Positions 1 to 8,200 of a stretch of 64,000 bases of DNA are shown here, piece by piece. Source of the stretch: an uncultured Oscillospiraceae bacterium (lineage in GTDB: Bacteria > Bacillota > Clostridia > Oscillospirales > Oscillospiraceae). The notes under the pieces were generated by a model that searched no databases, was not told the origin of the DNA, and saw only the letters and a list, made by a program, of their open reading frames with translations. Both the position numbers and the translations under genes were made by a program. Location: the NCBI GenBank assembly GCA_934573855.1, contig CAKTMF010000001.1, forward strand, positions 124,001 through 188,000, read 5' to 3'. Each line of letters starts with the position of its first letter. Position 1 is the first letter of the stretch.

Positions 1-1326
1 TCCGTCAGGAAACGCGTCTACATCATCGACGAGGTCCACATGCTCTCGACCCCGGCGTTCAACGCGCTGCTGAAAATTTTGGAGGAGCCGCCGGAGCATT
101 TGATGTTCATCCTCGCGACTACCGAGCTGCAGAAGGTCCCCGCGACCATACTTTCCCGCTGCCAGCGCCACAGCTTCAAGCGCATTGACAGCGCGACCCT
201 CGCGGACCATCTTCAATATGTGGCCCGGCAGGAGCATTTTGACATGACCCGCGACGCGGCAGAGCTTATCGCGCGGCTTGCCGACGGCGGTGTGCGCGAC
301 GCGCTGAGTCTTCTTGACCAGTGTTCCGCGGCTGACAGGATAGATACCGAAGCGGTGTACTCCGCGATGGGGCTTGCCGGGAACCGCAGAGTCGCACAGC
401 TGCTCGACGGTATCCTCGCGCATGACATGGCGGGGGTCCTCAAGCTCTTCAACGGCATGTGGATGGATGGGAAGGATCCCGCCTCGCTGCTGACGGAGCT
501 TAGCGCGCTCCTGCGCGATATACTAATGATACATGCCGCGCCAAAGGCCGCGCTCGAGCTTATCTCCGGCGGCTATGACGCCGCTGCGCTCAGGGACTTT
601 GCCGCGCGCATGACCACGGAGGAGCTGCTCTCGGCCATGAGTACGCTTCAGACGCACATGGCGGCGCTCAAGGACGTCAAAAACCCCAAGACTGCGGCCG
701 AGCTGTGCCTTGTGTCCCTCTGCGACGATACGGCGGGGGACAGCGTCCCGGCGCTCAAGGCAAGAGTCTCGCGTCTTGAGGAGCAGATGAAGACCGGCGT
801 CCCGGCGCGGTATGTCCGCGCGGCGGACGAAGTGCCGGACGAAGGAGTCCCGGATGAGGACGGGCCTGCGCCGGCGGAGGACGCGGAGACCAGATACTCC
901 GCACCGGACGGCGGCGAGTATAACGCGGAGCCGCAGGCGGACGAACCTGCCGGCCTGCCGGACGATGAGACGGACGATGAGACGCACGGACCTGCCGGGG
1001 CGGAGACTTCAAGGACAGAGAGCGTGAGCTGGACCGACGTCCTGAACGCCGCCGCGCCGTCACTGCCGCCGGACAGCCGGCTCCTGATGGCTGACGAGAG
1101 AAAGGTTTGGGCGCACTTCGAGGGTGATGTTCTCCGCCTTGAGGCGGAGCCGGGCTTCGTGTACGGGCGGCTCAGCCGCCAGCCGATCATCCAGAAGATA
1201 GCCGAGGCGGCAAGCGGCATTGCCGGACGGGAGATAAGGGTCCTCGTCTCGGAGCTTCGCCGCACTGACGGCGGTGTGCGCAGTCTCGACGACCTCAAGC
1301 AGTTCAAGGAAGTAAAATTTATATAG
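1..1326 (+). CDS. dnaX: DNA polymerase III subunit gamma/tau (5' end outside window)
   Basis: Clamp-loader ATPase subunit of the replicative polymerase. The reading frame is open from base 1, so the N-terminal Walker A part lies upstream. The visible part starts at the Walker B segment (VYIIDEVHML), continues with sensor 1 (LATTELQKVPATILSRCQ) and the AAA+ lid, then domain III. An acidic, proline-rich linker (about nt 820-1010) leads to a tau-type C-terminal domain (SWTDVLNAA to the end). The stop is followed after 20 nt by a YbaB gene, the usual dnaX-ybaB order. A programmed gamma frameshift cannot be judged from this part. The family call is very secure. Confidence 0.96.
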   Translation, partial: SVRKRVYIIDEVHMLSTPAFNALLKILEEPPEHLMFILATTELQKVPATILSRCQRHSFKRIDSATLADHLQYVARQEHFDMTRDAAELIARLADGGVRDALSLLDQCSAADRIDTEAVYSAMGLAGNRRVAQLLDGILAHDMAGVLKLFNGMWMDGKDPASLLTELSALLRDILMIHAAPKAALELISGGYDAAALRDFAARMTTEELLSAMSTLQTHMAALKDVKNPKTAAELCLVSLCDDTAGDSVPALKARVSRLEEQMKTGVPARYVRAADEVPDEGVPDEDGPAPAEDAETRYSAPDGGEYNAEPQADEPAGLPDDETDDETHGPAGAETSRTESVSWTDVLNAAAPSLPPDSRLLMADERKVWAHFEGDVLRLEAEPGFVYGRLSRQPIIQKIAEAASGIAGREIRVLVSELRRTDGGVRSLDDLKQFKEVKFI

Positions 1327-1346
1327 ACATTTGGAGGAATAAAACT

Positions 1347-1694
1347 ATGGCAAAAGGCGGATTTCGCGGTGGATTTCCCGGCGGGAACCAAATGAACATG
1401 ATGAAGCAGGCTCAGAAAATGCAGCAGGATTTCCTGAAAATGCAGGAGGAGCTTGAGTCTTCCAAGTTCGAGTTTACGGCGGGCGGCGGCGCGGTCAAGG
1501 CCGTGGTCGCAGGCACGAGACAGTTCGAGTCCATTACCATCGACCCCGAGGTCGTGGACCCCGAGGACGTCGAAATGCTTCAGGATCTCATCCTTGCCGC
1601 GGTCAACGGCGCACTCAAGGCGGCCGACGACAAGACCAGCCAGTCCATGGCGAAGCTTCAGGGCGGTATTCCCGGCTTCCCCGGCATGTTCTGA
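1347..1694 (+). CDS. YbaB/EbfC family nucleoid-associated protein
   Basis: A 115-residue protein of the YbaB/EbfC DNA-binding family, normally about 100-115 residues. It has a Gly-rich head, a Met/Gln-rich helix (MNMMKQAQKMQQDF) and the conserved core with ITIDPEVVDPEDVEML and LILAAVNGAL. Family members bind DNA as dimers. The start is set by a good ribosome site (ttggagg) about 9 nt upstream. It sits directly behind dnaX, where recR usually follows, but here a glycosidase gene comes next. Confidence 0.95.
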   Translation: MAKGGFRGGFPGGNQMNMMKQAQKMQQDFLKMQEELESSKFEFTAGGGAVKAVVAGTRQFESITIDPEVVDPEDVEMLQDLILAAVNGALKAADDKTSQSMAKLQGGIPGFPGMF

Positions 1695-1709
1695 GCCGAG
1701 GCGGAAAAT

Positions 1710-3401
1710 ATGAAAACACCGTGGACAGACAGCGTTGACCGTCTTGCGCCGCTCCCGGAATATCCCCGGCCCCAGATGGTGCGCGGGAACTGGCTCAGCC
1801 TGAACGGACCGTGGGAATATGCCATCAGCGCCGGCGGCAGCTTCCCGGCCGAATACGACGGGACCATCACCGTGCCGTTCTCGCCGGAGACGGAGCTTTC
1901 CGGCGTGGGGCGCACGCTGCATAAGGGCGAGTTCCTGTGGTACCGCAGGGAGATATCCCTGCCGGAGTGCTTCGCGGAGAGACATGTGCTGCTTCACTTC
2001 GGCGCCGTGGACCAGACGGCGGACGTCTGGGTAAACGGCCTGAAGGTCATGGAGCATGTCGGCGGCTATCTGCCCTTTGAAGGGGACGTGACCCGGGCGG
2101 TCAGGGACGGCCGCATGGAGATCGTTGTCCGTGTGACGGACGAGAGCGACCACGGCTACCATACCCGCGGGAAGCAGAAGTCGGCGCGCGGCGGTATCTG
2201 GTACACTCCCCAGAGCGGCATCTGGCAGAGCGTGTGGATAGAGGCCGTACCCGAAAATTACGTCAAAAATCTGCACATTTCGCCCGATTTCGACAGCGGC
2301 TGTGTGGATATCAGTGCGGAAGCTGTTGGAAACGAGGCGGCATACGCACATTTCGGCGGCGGGGAGTACCGGCTTCCCGCGCGTATCCCCGTGCCGGATT
2401 TCGAGCCGTGGAGTCCCGAGAACCCGAAGCTCTACGACTTCACCGTCAGCTGCGGTGAGGACAGCGTGGAGAGCTATTTTGCCATGCGCAAGTTCTCGGT
2501 CGAGAAGGACAGGAGCGGGAAGCCCCGCCTTTTCCTCAACGGCAGGCCGTACTTCCACAACGGATTGCTCGATCAGGGCTACTGGCCGGACGGACTGTAC
2601 ACCGCCCCGACGGACGAGGCCATGATATTCGATATCGAGACCGCCAAGGCCATGGGCTTCAACGTCCTGCGCAAGCACATCAAGGTCGAGCCGCTGCGCT
2701 GGTATTATCACTGCGACAGGCTCGGCATGCTCGTGTGGCAGGATATGCCCTGCGGCGGCGGACGCTATGACCCGGTCGTCGTCTCCGCGCCGCTGGTGAC
2801 GGATATCCACCTCAAGGACAGCGCCTACCTCCTCTTCGGCCGCGAAAGCAAAGCCGGACGCGGCGAGTTCATGACGGAGCTGCGCGCGATGGTACAGCAC
2901 CTGTATAATTGCCCATGTATCGCCATGTGGGTGCCGTTCAACGAGGGCTGGGGACAGTTCGACGCGGCGCGGGCAGTCGGCGTGATACACGAGATCGACA
3001 CGAGCCGCACCGTAGACCACGCTTCCGGCTGGCACGATCAGGGGATCGGCGAAACGAAGAGCCTTCACGTTTATTTCAGACCCTACGTCTTTAAGCCTGA
3101 CCGCAGGGGCAGGGCCGTGATACTCACCGAGTTTGGCGGTTATAACTGTCTTGTTCCCGGCCACAGCTTCAATGACCGCGATTTCGGCTATAAGAGGCTG
3201 GGCAACGCGGACAAGCTGAGGGCGGCGCTCAAGGAGCTTTACTCGCAGCAGATAGCGCCTGCGTATGAGCAGGGACTTGCCGCGGCGATATACACGCAGG
3301 TCTCGGATGTGGAGGATGAGCTTAACGGACTCATCACATATGACAGGCAAGTGGTGAAAATACCGCCGGAAACGGTCAGAAATATAGTCAAAGTGGATTG
3401 A
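1710..3401 (+). CDS. Glycoside hydrolase family 2 protein (beta-galactosidase/glucuronidase type)
   Basis: Predicted cytoplasmic exo-glycosidase of 563 residues with no signal peptide. The N-terminal sugar-binding jelly roll covers about residues 10-170, followed by a short Ig-like segment and a TIM barrel from about residue 260. The GH2 acid/base motif FNEGWGQ lies near residue 410 and the nucleophile motif ILTEFGGY near residue 473, so both catalytic glutamates are present. It is short for GH2 because the middle Ig-like domain is abbreviated. Sugar specificity cannot be told; beta-galactosidase and beta-glucuronidase are both possible. It starts 15 nt after the YbaB gene, behind a GAGG site, so it is probably co-transcribed with dnaX-ybaB. 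Confidence 0.88.
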   Translation: MKTPWTDSVDRLAPLPEYPRPQMVRGNWLSLNGPWEYAISAGGSFPAEYDGTITVPFSPETELSGVGRTLHKGEFLWYRREISLPECFAERHVLLHFGAVDQTADVWVNGLKVMEHVGGYLPFEGDVTRAVRDGRMEIVVRVTDESDHGYHTRGKQKSARGGIWYTPQSGIWQSVWIEAVPENYVKNLHISPDFDSGCVDISAEAVGNEAAYAHFGGGEYRLPARIPVPDFEPWSPENPKLYDFTVSCGEDSVESYFAMRKFSVEKDRSGKPRLFLNGRPYFHNGLLDQGYWPDGLYTAPTDEAMIFDIETAKAMGFNVLRKHIKVEPLRWYYHCDRLGMLVWQDMPCGGGRYDPVVVSAPLVTDIHLKDSAYLLFGRESKAGRGEFMTELRAMVQHLYNCPCIAMWVPFNEGWGQFDAARAVGVIHEIDTSRTVDHASGWHDQGIGETKSLHVYFRPYVFKPDRRGRAVILTEFGGYNCLVPGHSFNDRDFGYKRLGNADKLRAALKELYSQQIAPAYEQGLAAAIYTQVSDVEDELNGLITYDRQVVKIPPETVRNIVKVD

Positions 3402-3406
3402 TACAG

Positions 3407-3434
3407 CAAGGCGAGGACAAATATCCTCGCCTTG
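3407..3434. terminator. Perfect hairpin after the GH2 gene
   Basis: Two 11-base arms (3407-3417 and 3424-3434) pair perfectly around a 6-base loop, starting 5 nt after the GH2 stop. There is no T-run, so it may be an RNA-stabilising hairpin or weak terminator. It also overlaps a possible TTG start of the next gene at 3432, which argues for the later ATG. Confidence 0.5.
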
Positions 3435-3455
3435 ATCCATAACACGGAGAACGTA

Positions 3456-4283
3456 ATGCTGAAAAAGGTCTATCTTGAAATAACGAATGTGTGCAATCTT
3501 TCCTGCTCGTTCTGCCCGGGAACGAAGCGACATAAAAGATTTATGTCAACCGACGAGTTTCGGTGCCTGACCGGCAAACTCCGCGGTCACACAGAATATC
3601 TGTACTTTCATCTCATGGGTGAACCGCTGCTCCACCCTGAATTATGTAAACTGCTTGAAATAGCTGGGGAGCAGGGCTTCAAGGTGATCATAACGACGAA
3701 CGGGACTCTTCTTGAAAGAGCCGGGGAGACGTTGCTTGCTTCGCCGGCCGTGCATAAAATAAACATCTCGCTCCAGTCCTTTGAGGCTAACCGCGGCGGC
3801 GAGCTTGCCGGCTATATCTCCTCATGCGCGGAATTTGCCCGCCGGGCGGGGGAACGCGGGAAAATATGCGTCCTCAGGCTCTGGAACGAGGGCGGGCTGG
3901 ACTCACTGAACGGCGAGATACGCAGGCTTATTTCGGCGGTGTTCCCCGAACCGTGGCGGCAGAGCAGGCAGAGCCTTGCCCTTGCCGACAGGGTATTCCT
4001 CGAACCCGGCGAAAAATTTGACTGGCCCGATCTCGGCGTGGAGGAGCTGGGCGAGAGCTGCTTCTGCTACGGACTTCGCGACCAGATAGGCGTGCTGTGC
4101 GACGGGACGGTCGTGCCGTGCTGCCTTGACCATGACGGGGATATAGCGCTTGGGGATCTCTTTGAGGAGGAGCTTGACGACATTCTCTCGGACGGGCGCG
4201 CCGTGAGTATGCGAGAGGGCTTTTCAAAGCGGCGTGCGGTCGAGGAGTTGTGCCGCAAATGCGGCTACGCAAGACGATTTTAA
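3456..4283 (+). CDS. Radical SAM / SPASM domain protein
   Basis: Radical S-adenosylmethionine enzyme of about 275 residues. The N-terminus has the cluster motif CNLSCSFC (C-x3-C-x2-C) right after the first strand, followed by the GE-type segment LMGEPLLHPELCKL. The C-terminal third is Cys-rich (CFCYG, GTVVPCCLDH, CRKCGY) and fits a SPASM/twitch domain binding extra Fe-S clusters. The ATG at 3456 is chosen because a GGAG lies just upstream; a TTG at 3432 is the alternative but lies inside the preceding hairpin. The substrate is unknown. No obvious peptide precursor lies beside it, so a peptide-maturase role cannot be argued. Confidence 0.85.
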   Translation: MLKKVYLEITNVCNLSCSFCPGTKRHKRFMSTDEFRCLTGKLRGHTEYLYFHLMGEPLLHPELCKLLEIAGEQGFKVIITTNGTLLERAGETLLASPAVHKINISLQSFEANRGGELAGYISSCAEFARRAGERGKICVLRLWNEGGLDSLNGEIRRLISAVFPEPWRQSRQSLALADRVFLEPGEKFDWPDLGVEELGESCFCYGLRDQIGVLCDGTVVPCCLDHDGDIALGDLFEEELDDILSDGRAVSMREGFSKRRAVEELCRKCGYARRF

Positions 4284-4286
4284 TGA

Positions 4287-4336
4287 ATAAAAAAGACACC
4301 GTCTCCCGCACCCTTGCGGAAAACGGTGTCTTTTTC
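4287..4336. terminator. Bidirectional terminator
   Basis: The arms aaaaagacaccgt and acggtgtcttttt flank a smaller inner hairpin. There is an A-run on one side and a T-run on the other, so it can end both the radical SAM gene (+) and nagB (-). Confidence 0.85.
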
Positions 4337-4347
4337 AGCCTGTAATA

Positions 4348-5079
4348 TCAGCCTCTGTAGCCGATCTTGTCGGCCAGCTCTTTTGTGAGGATGACGGTGG
4401 CGTCTCTGTGGAGCTTCATGAAGGTCGCGGGGCAGCGGGTGGTTATCCTGTCCTCGATGAGGAGCTGACGCGCGGCGTCGACCTTGTTGCCGCTGATGAT
4501 GAGCAGAAGGCGCTTCGCGCGCATTATACCGCCCATGCCCATGGTGACGGCGTAGCGGGGGACCTCGTCGCGGTTCGCGAAGAAGCGGGCGTTCGCGTCG
4601 ATGGTGCTTTCATCAAGGACCTCCTTGTGCGCCTCGTCCACGAGGAAATCGCCCGGCTCGTTAAAACCAAGGTGGCCGTCGGGGCCGACGCCGAGGACCT
4701 GCACGTCCACGTCGCTCTTTGCGAGGACTTCGTTGAACTCACGGATATTCGCCTCAACGTCGCCGGTACCCTTGGCGACATAGGTGTTCTTCTTGTCAAT
4801 GTTGATATGGTCGAAAAGGTTGCTGTCCATGAAATAACGATAGCTCTGGTCGTGGGTCGGCTCAAGGCCTATGTACTCGTCAAGATTGACGGAGCAGACG
4901 CGGGAGAAATCCAACCCCTCCTCGCGGCAGCGGCGGGCAAGCTCCTGATACATCCCGACGGGGCTGGAGCCGGTGGCAAGACCGAGGCAGCAGTCGGGCT
5001 TCTCGCGGACTATCTTTTCGATGACGTCGGCAGCCAGCCGGCTCTGCTCGGAATAGTTTTCAGCAACTATGACTTTCAT
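4348..5079 (-). CDS. nagB: Glucosamine-6-phosphate deaminase
   Basis: Converts glucosamine-6-phosphate to fructose-6-phosphate and ammonia in amino-sugar catabolism. The protein is 243 residues, normal for the family. Visible family segments are LGLATGSSPVGMY (phosphate site), SVNLDEYIGL with the catalytic Asp region, LGVGPDGHLGFNEPG, and the C-terminal RCPATFMKLH. The ATG at 5079 has a GGAGG 7 nt upstream and is preferred over an in-frame ATG at 5097. It is a single-gene unit with its own strong promoter. nagA is not in the window. Confidence 0.96.
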   Translation of the reverse strand: MKVIVAENYSEQSRLAADVIEKIVREKPDCCLGLATGSSPVGMYQELARRCREEGLDFSRVCSVNLDEYIGLEPTHDQSYRYFMDSNLFDHINIDKKNTYVAKGTGDVEANIREFNEVLAKSDVDVQVLGVGPDGHLGFNEPGDFLVDEAHKEVLDESTIDANARFFANRDEVPRYAVTMGMGGIMRAKRLLLIISGNKVDAARQLLIEDRITTRCPATFMKLHRDATVILTKELADKIGYRG

Positions 5080-5108
5080 AAATTTTCCTCCTTGCAACGG
5101 ATAGTCAG

Positions 5109-5137
5109 ATTATACACTTTTCACATTTCGCAGTCAA
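5109..5137 (-). promoter_or_regulatory. Sigma-A-type promoter of nagB
   Basis: On the minus strand TTGACT is followed after 17 bases by TATAAT, with the nagB start about 30 bases further on. Near-consensus. Confidence 0.8.
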
Positions 5138-5196
5138 GAAAATGCTTTTTAGAAAAATGTAACATATTAAGATTTACAAAAATCACTTTATTTTAT

Positions 5197-5215
5197 GGCG
5201 CGGCCGTGCTATCAT
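5197..5215 (+). promoter_or_regulatory. Extended -10 promoter of the DUF1002 gene
   Basis: TGCTATCAT is an extended -10 element. The 16 bases at 5197-5212 are identical to 21052-21067, in front of the EF-G-like gene. No good -35 is seen at the usual distance. Confidence 0.5.
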
Positions 5216-5277
5216 CTACCGTGACAGGCGGGAGAGCGTCCCGCAAAAAGCAAAAAACGACCGAAAGGATGATATAT

Positions 5278-6150
5278 ATGAAGAAGGTCATTTCTTTTCT
5301 GCTCGCGGTGCTGCTGCTTGCTTCGCTGGGCGCAGCCGCGTTTGCTGACTCCTACGATTCCTGCGCGGTGATCGGCGCGGATCTTAATGACGATCAGGTG
5401 GAGAGCGTCTATTCCGTGTTCGGCGTGACGCGCGGCAGCGTCCGCGAGATAAAGGTGACGAACGCCGAGGAGCGGCAGTATCTCGAGGGCTACGTCGACG
5501 ACTCCATGATAGGCACGCGCTCGATATCCTGCGTGTATCTCAAGCTGACCGAGGCGGGCTCCGGCATGAATATCAGTACCGGCAACATCACATGGTGTAC
5601 GCCGGAGATGTATATCGCGGCGCTTGCGACCGCCGGCATCACCGACGCGGACATAATCGTCGCCGCGCCCTTCGAGGTGAGCGGTACCGCGGCGCTTACC
5701 GGTATTTATAAGGCCTATGAGGAGCTTACGGGCAAGAAGCTCGATGATATCGCCAAGCTCGTCAGCACGCAGGAGCTGACCATCACGGGCGAGCTTGCCG
5801 AGGAGATAGGAAACATGGACTCCACCTCCATCGTCAACGAACTCAAGCTCATGCTCAACGAGACGAAGAACATGAGCGACGAGGAGATACGCAGTCAGAT
5901 AGTCGCCATCGCGGCGCAGTACAAGGTCTCTCTTACCGACAAGCAGATACAGCAGCTCATCGACCTGTGCCGTTCGCTTGAAAAGCTTGACGGGGACGGA
6001 CTCAAGCAGCGCGTTGAGGAGGTGCAGCAGACGCTGCAGAAGGTCTCCGACGCAAAGACCAAGGTGGTGGATTTCACCGTCAAGGTCAAAAAGGTCGTGA
6101 CCTCCATCGTCGAATTTTTCGATAAGGTCAAGGCTGCATTGGGCTGGTAA
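5278..6150 (+). CDS. Secreted DUF1002 domain protein
   Basis: A 290-residue protein of unknown function with an N-terminal signal peptide: MKK, a hydrophobic stretch, then an AFA-type cleavage site near residue 22. After it come the conserved DUF1002 parts: an alpha/beta region (residues about 28-160, with YVDDSMIGTRSISCVY and NITWCTPEMYIAAL) and a long helical C-terminus rich in Lys and Asp. It is probably exported and free or loosely wall-bound, since no anchor is visible. The start follows AAAGG by 9 nt; an ATG at 5269 in the same frame is too close to that site. It is a stand-alone unit bounded by a promoter and a strong terminator. Confidence 0.88.
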   Translation: MKKVISFLLAVLLLASLGAAAFADSYDSCAVIGADLNDDQVESVYSVFGVTRGSVREIKVTNAEERQYLEGYVDDSMIGTRSISCVYLKLTEAGSGMNISTGNITWCTPEMYIAALATAGITDADIIVAAPFEVSGTAALTGIYKAYEELTGKKLDDIAKLVSTQELTITGELAEEIGNMDSTSIVNELKLMLNETKNMSDEEIRSQIVAIAAQYKVSLTDKQIQQLIDLCRSLEKLDGDGLKQRVEEVQQTLQKVSDAKTKVVDFTVKVKKVVTSIVEFFDKVKAALGW

Positions 6151-6168
6151 AATTACAGCTGAATATAT

Positions 6169-6205
6169 CAAAACCGCCTGTTTCGCAATGAAACAGGCGG
6201 TTTTT
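6169..6205. terminator. Strong bidirectional terminator
   Basis: The perfect arms aaaaccgcctgtttc and gaaacaggcggtttt flank a 5-base loop and end in T-runs in both directions. It separates the converging DUF1002 gene and the cysS operon. Confidence 0.92.
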
Positions 6206-6213
6206 GCGGTCGA

Positions 6214-7662
6214 TCATACTCTTTTCCACTTAGCGCCGTGGGAAATGTCGGTGACCTCGATGCCGGCGGCCTTCAGCTCGTCGCGGATACGGTCGGCCTC
6301 GACGAAGTTCTTCGCCTTCTTCGCGTCCTGACGGGCCTGTATCTTCGCCTCGACCTCGGCATCGCTCTCGCCGGACTCGGAGACGATGGTGAACTGACCC
6401 GCGGTGACGGCCTCCTTCTTCAGCTCCTCACGCTTCGCCTCGCCCTTGGAGATGAGGTCAAGACTCAAAACGCGGTCAAAGTCGGCCAGAACGGCGAGCT
6501 TCGTGTGGTCATTGGTCTTTGCCTTCAGCACGTCGTACAGCGCGGTGACGGCAAGAGAGGTGTTGAGGTCGTTGTCGAGCGCCGCACGGAATTTTTCCTT
6601 GAGCGCCTCGGCCGCCGCCTCGTCATACTCGCCCTCGTCCTTGAGCGCGGCTATCTTGGCGATGAGCTTGTTGTACGTCACCTGCGCGTTATCAAGGTTC
6701 TCCCAGCTGAACACGAGCGCCTTGCGGTAGTGGCTTTGCAGGCAGAAGAGGCGGTATGCCAGCGGATCGTAGCCCTTTTCCTCCAGCAGGGAGACGGTGA
6801 GGAACTCACCCTTGGACTTGGACATCTTGCCGCCGGTGGTGTTCAGGTGGAGGACATGCATCCAATAATTGCACCATTTGTGGCCGAGATAAGCCTCGGA
6901 CTGGGCGATTTCGTTGGTGTGGTGGGGGAAGGCGTTGTCAATGCCGCCACAGTGGATGTCGAGATCCTCGCCGAGGTGCTTCATGGAAATGCCGGAGCAT
7001 TCGATATGCCAGCCCGGATAGCCGACGCCCCACGGGGAGTCCCATTTCAGGGCCTGATCCTCGAATTTGGACTTGGTGAACCAGAGAACGAAGTCGTTCT
7101 TGTTGCGCTTGTTGGTGTCCTCCTCAACGCCCTCGCGGACGCCGACGTCGAGATCCTCGGCGTTGAAGTCGTTGAAAACGTAGTATTTCTCAAGCTTGGA
7201 GGTGTCAAAGTACACATTGCCGCCGGCAAAGTAGGCGTAGCCGGTGTCCATGAGCTTGGAGATGATGCGGATGTAGTCGTCAATGCAGTTGGTCGCGGGT
7301 TCGACGACGTCGGGGGTCTTGATGTTGAGCTTCGCGCAGTCGGCAAAGAACGCGTCGGTGTAGAACTTTGCGATCTCCATGACGGACTTGTGCTCGCGCT
7401 TTGCGCCCTTGAGCATTTTGTCCTCGCCCTCGTCAGCGTCGGAGGTCAGGTGGCCCACATCGGTGATGTTCATGACGCGCTTGACGTTGTAGCCGAGGTA
7501 GCGCAGGTACTTTTCAAGCACATCCTCCATGATGTAGGAGCGGAGGTTGCCTATATGTGCAAAGTGATACACGGTGGGGCCGCAGGTGTACATCTTCACT
7601 ATGTCGGGATGGTTGGGTACGAACTCCTCGCGGGTACGCGTGGCGGAATTATAAAGCTTCAT
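6214..7662 (-). CDS. cysS: Cysteine--tRNA ligase
   Basis: Charges tRNA-Cys. The protein is 482 residues and class I. The HIGH-type signature appears as FAHIGN near residue 35 and the KMSKS loop as GKMSKSKGEF near residue 272. Zinc ligands fit C28 (TCGPT), the CSGISMKH segment and the GGIDNAFPHHTNEIAQ segment. The C-terminal anticodon-binding helices are present (NFVEADRIRDELKAAGIEV). It is the last gene of the long minus-strand run, 15 nt after pgsA, with a GGAG ribosome site. Confidence 0.97.
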   Translation of the reverse strand: MKLYNSATRTREEFVPNHPDIVKMYTCGPTVYHFAHIGNLRSYIMEDVLEKYLRYLGYNVKRVMNITDVGHLTSDADEGEDKMLKGAKREHKSVMEIAKFYTDAFFADCAKLNIKTPDVVEPATNCIDDYIRIISKLMDTGYAYFAGGNVYFDTSKLEKYYVFNDFNAEDLDVGVREGVEEDTNKRNKNDFVLWFTKSKFEDQALKWDSPWGVGYPGWHIECSGISMKHLGEDLDIHCGGIDNAFPHHTNEIAQSEAYLGHKWCNYWMHVLHLNTTGGKMSKSKGEFLTVSLLEEKGYDPLAYRLFCLQSHYRKALVFSWENLDNAQVTYNKLIAKIAALKDEGEYDEAAAEALKEKFRAALDNDLNTSLAVTALYDVLKAKTNDHTKLAVLADFDRVLSLDLISKGEAKREELKKEAVTAGQFTIVSESGESDAEVEAKIQARQDAKKAKNFVEADRIRDELKAAGIEVTDISHGAKWKRV

Positions 7663-7677
7663 TTTCAGCTCTCCTTT

Positions 7678-8196
7678 TCAGCTTTTGAACAGGTCTTTAT
7701 TCACGATGAAGTAATGCACGCCGGAGAACACCGTGGTGGCGACTATCACGCAGGTGACGACGGTGTCGACCGTCTCGTGCCGGCCGATGAGAAGCATAAG
7801 GATAAGTCCCACCATCGTGCAGCCGGTCTTGAGCTTGCCGGACCACGCGGCGGCGATGACATAGCCCTGCTCCGCCGCGATAAGGCGCAGGCCGGAGACC
7901 GCGAACTCGCGGAAGAGGACTATCGCCACGGCCCAGCCGGGCATCTGACCGTTTTCTATAAAGTAGCACATGGCCGCCAGCACGAGCATTTTGTCGGCCA
8001 GAGGGTCCATGAACTTGCCGAAGTCAGAGACCTGATCGTAGTGACGGGCGATATAGCCGTCCACCGCGTCGGACGCGCACGCGATGATGTATACCGCGAG
8101 CGCGGCGTAGCGCAGACCGCTGTAGGCAAGGATGAGAAATATGGGTACCATGACGACTCGCGCCGTGGTGATCTTGTTTGCGGTAGTTTTAAGCAT
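7678..8196 (-). CDS. pgsA: CDP-diacylglycerol--glycerol-3-phosphate 3-phosphatidyltransferase
   Basis: Makes phosphatidylglycerol-phosphate, the committed step to phosphatidylglycerol. It is a 172-residue integral membrane enzyme with several hydrophobic helices. The CDP-alcohol phosphotransferase motif D-x2-D-G-x2-A-R-x8-G-x3-D-x3-D is visible as DAVDGYIAR followed by FGKFMDPLADK. The gene lies 4 nt after rimO, an order common in Clostridia. Confidence 0.95.
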   Translation of the reverse strand: MLKTTANKITTARVVMVPIFLILAYSGLRYAALAVYIIACASDAVDGYIARHYDQVSDFGKFMDPLADKMLVLAAMCYFIENGQMPGWAVAIVLFREFAVSGLRLIAAEQGYVIAAAWSGKLKTGCTMVGLILMLLIGRHETVDTVVTCVIVATTVFSGVHYFIVNKDLFKS

Positions 8197-8200
8197 ATCT

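Noticed and set aside
648..3533. A 961-codon open frame on the minus strand
   Set aside because: It is antisense to dnaX, ybaB and the GH2 gene, which have clear families. Its protein is low-complexity (Arg, His, Val-rich) with no recognisable motif. High GC makes such frames common.
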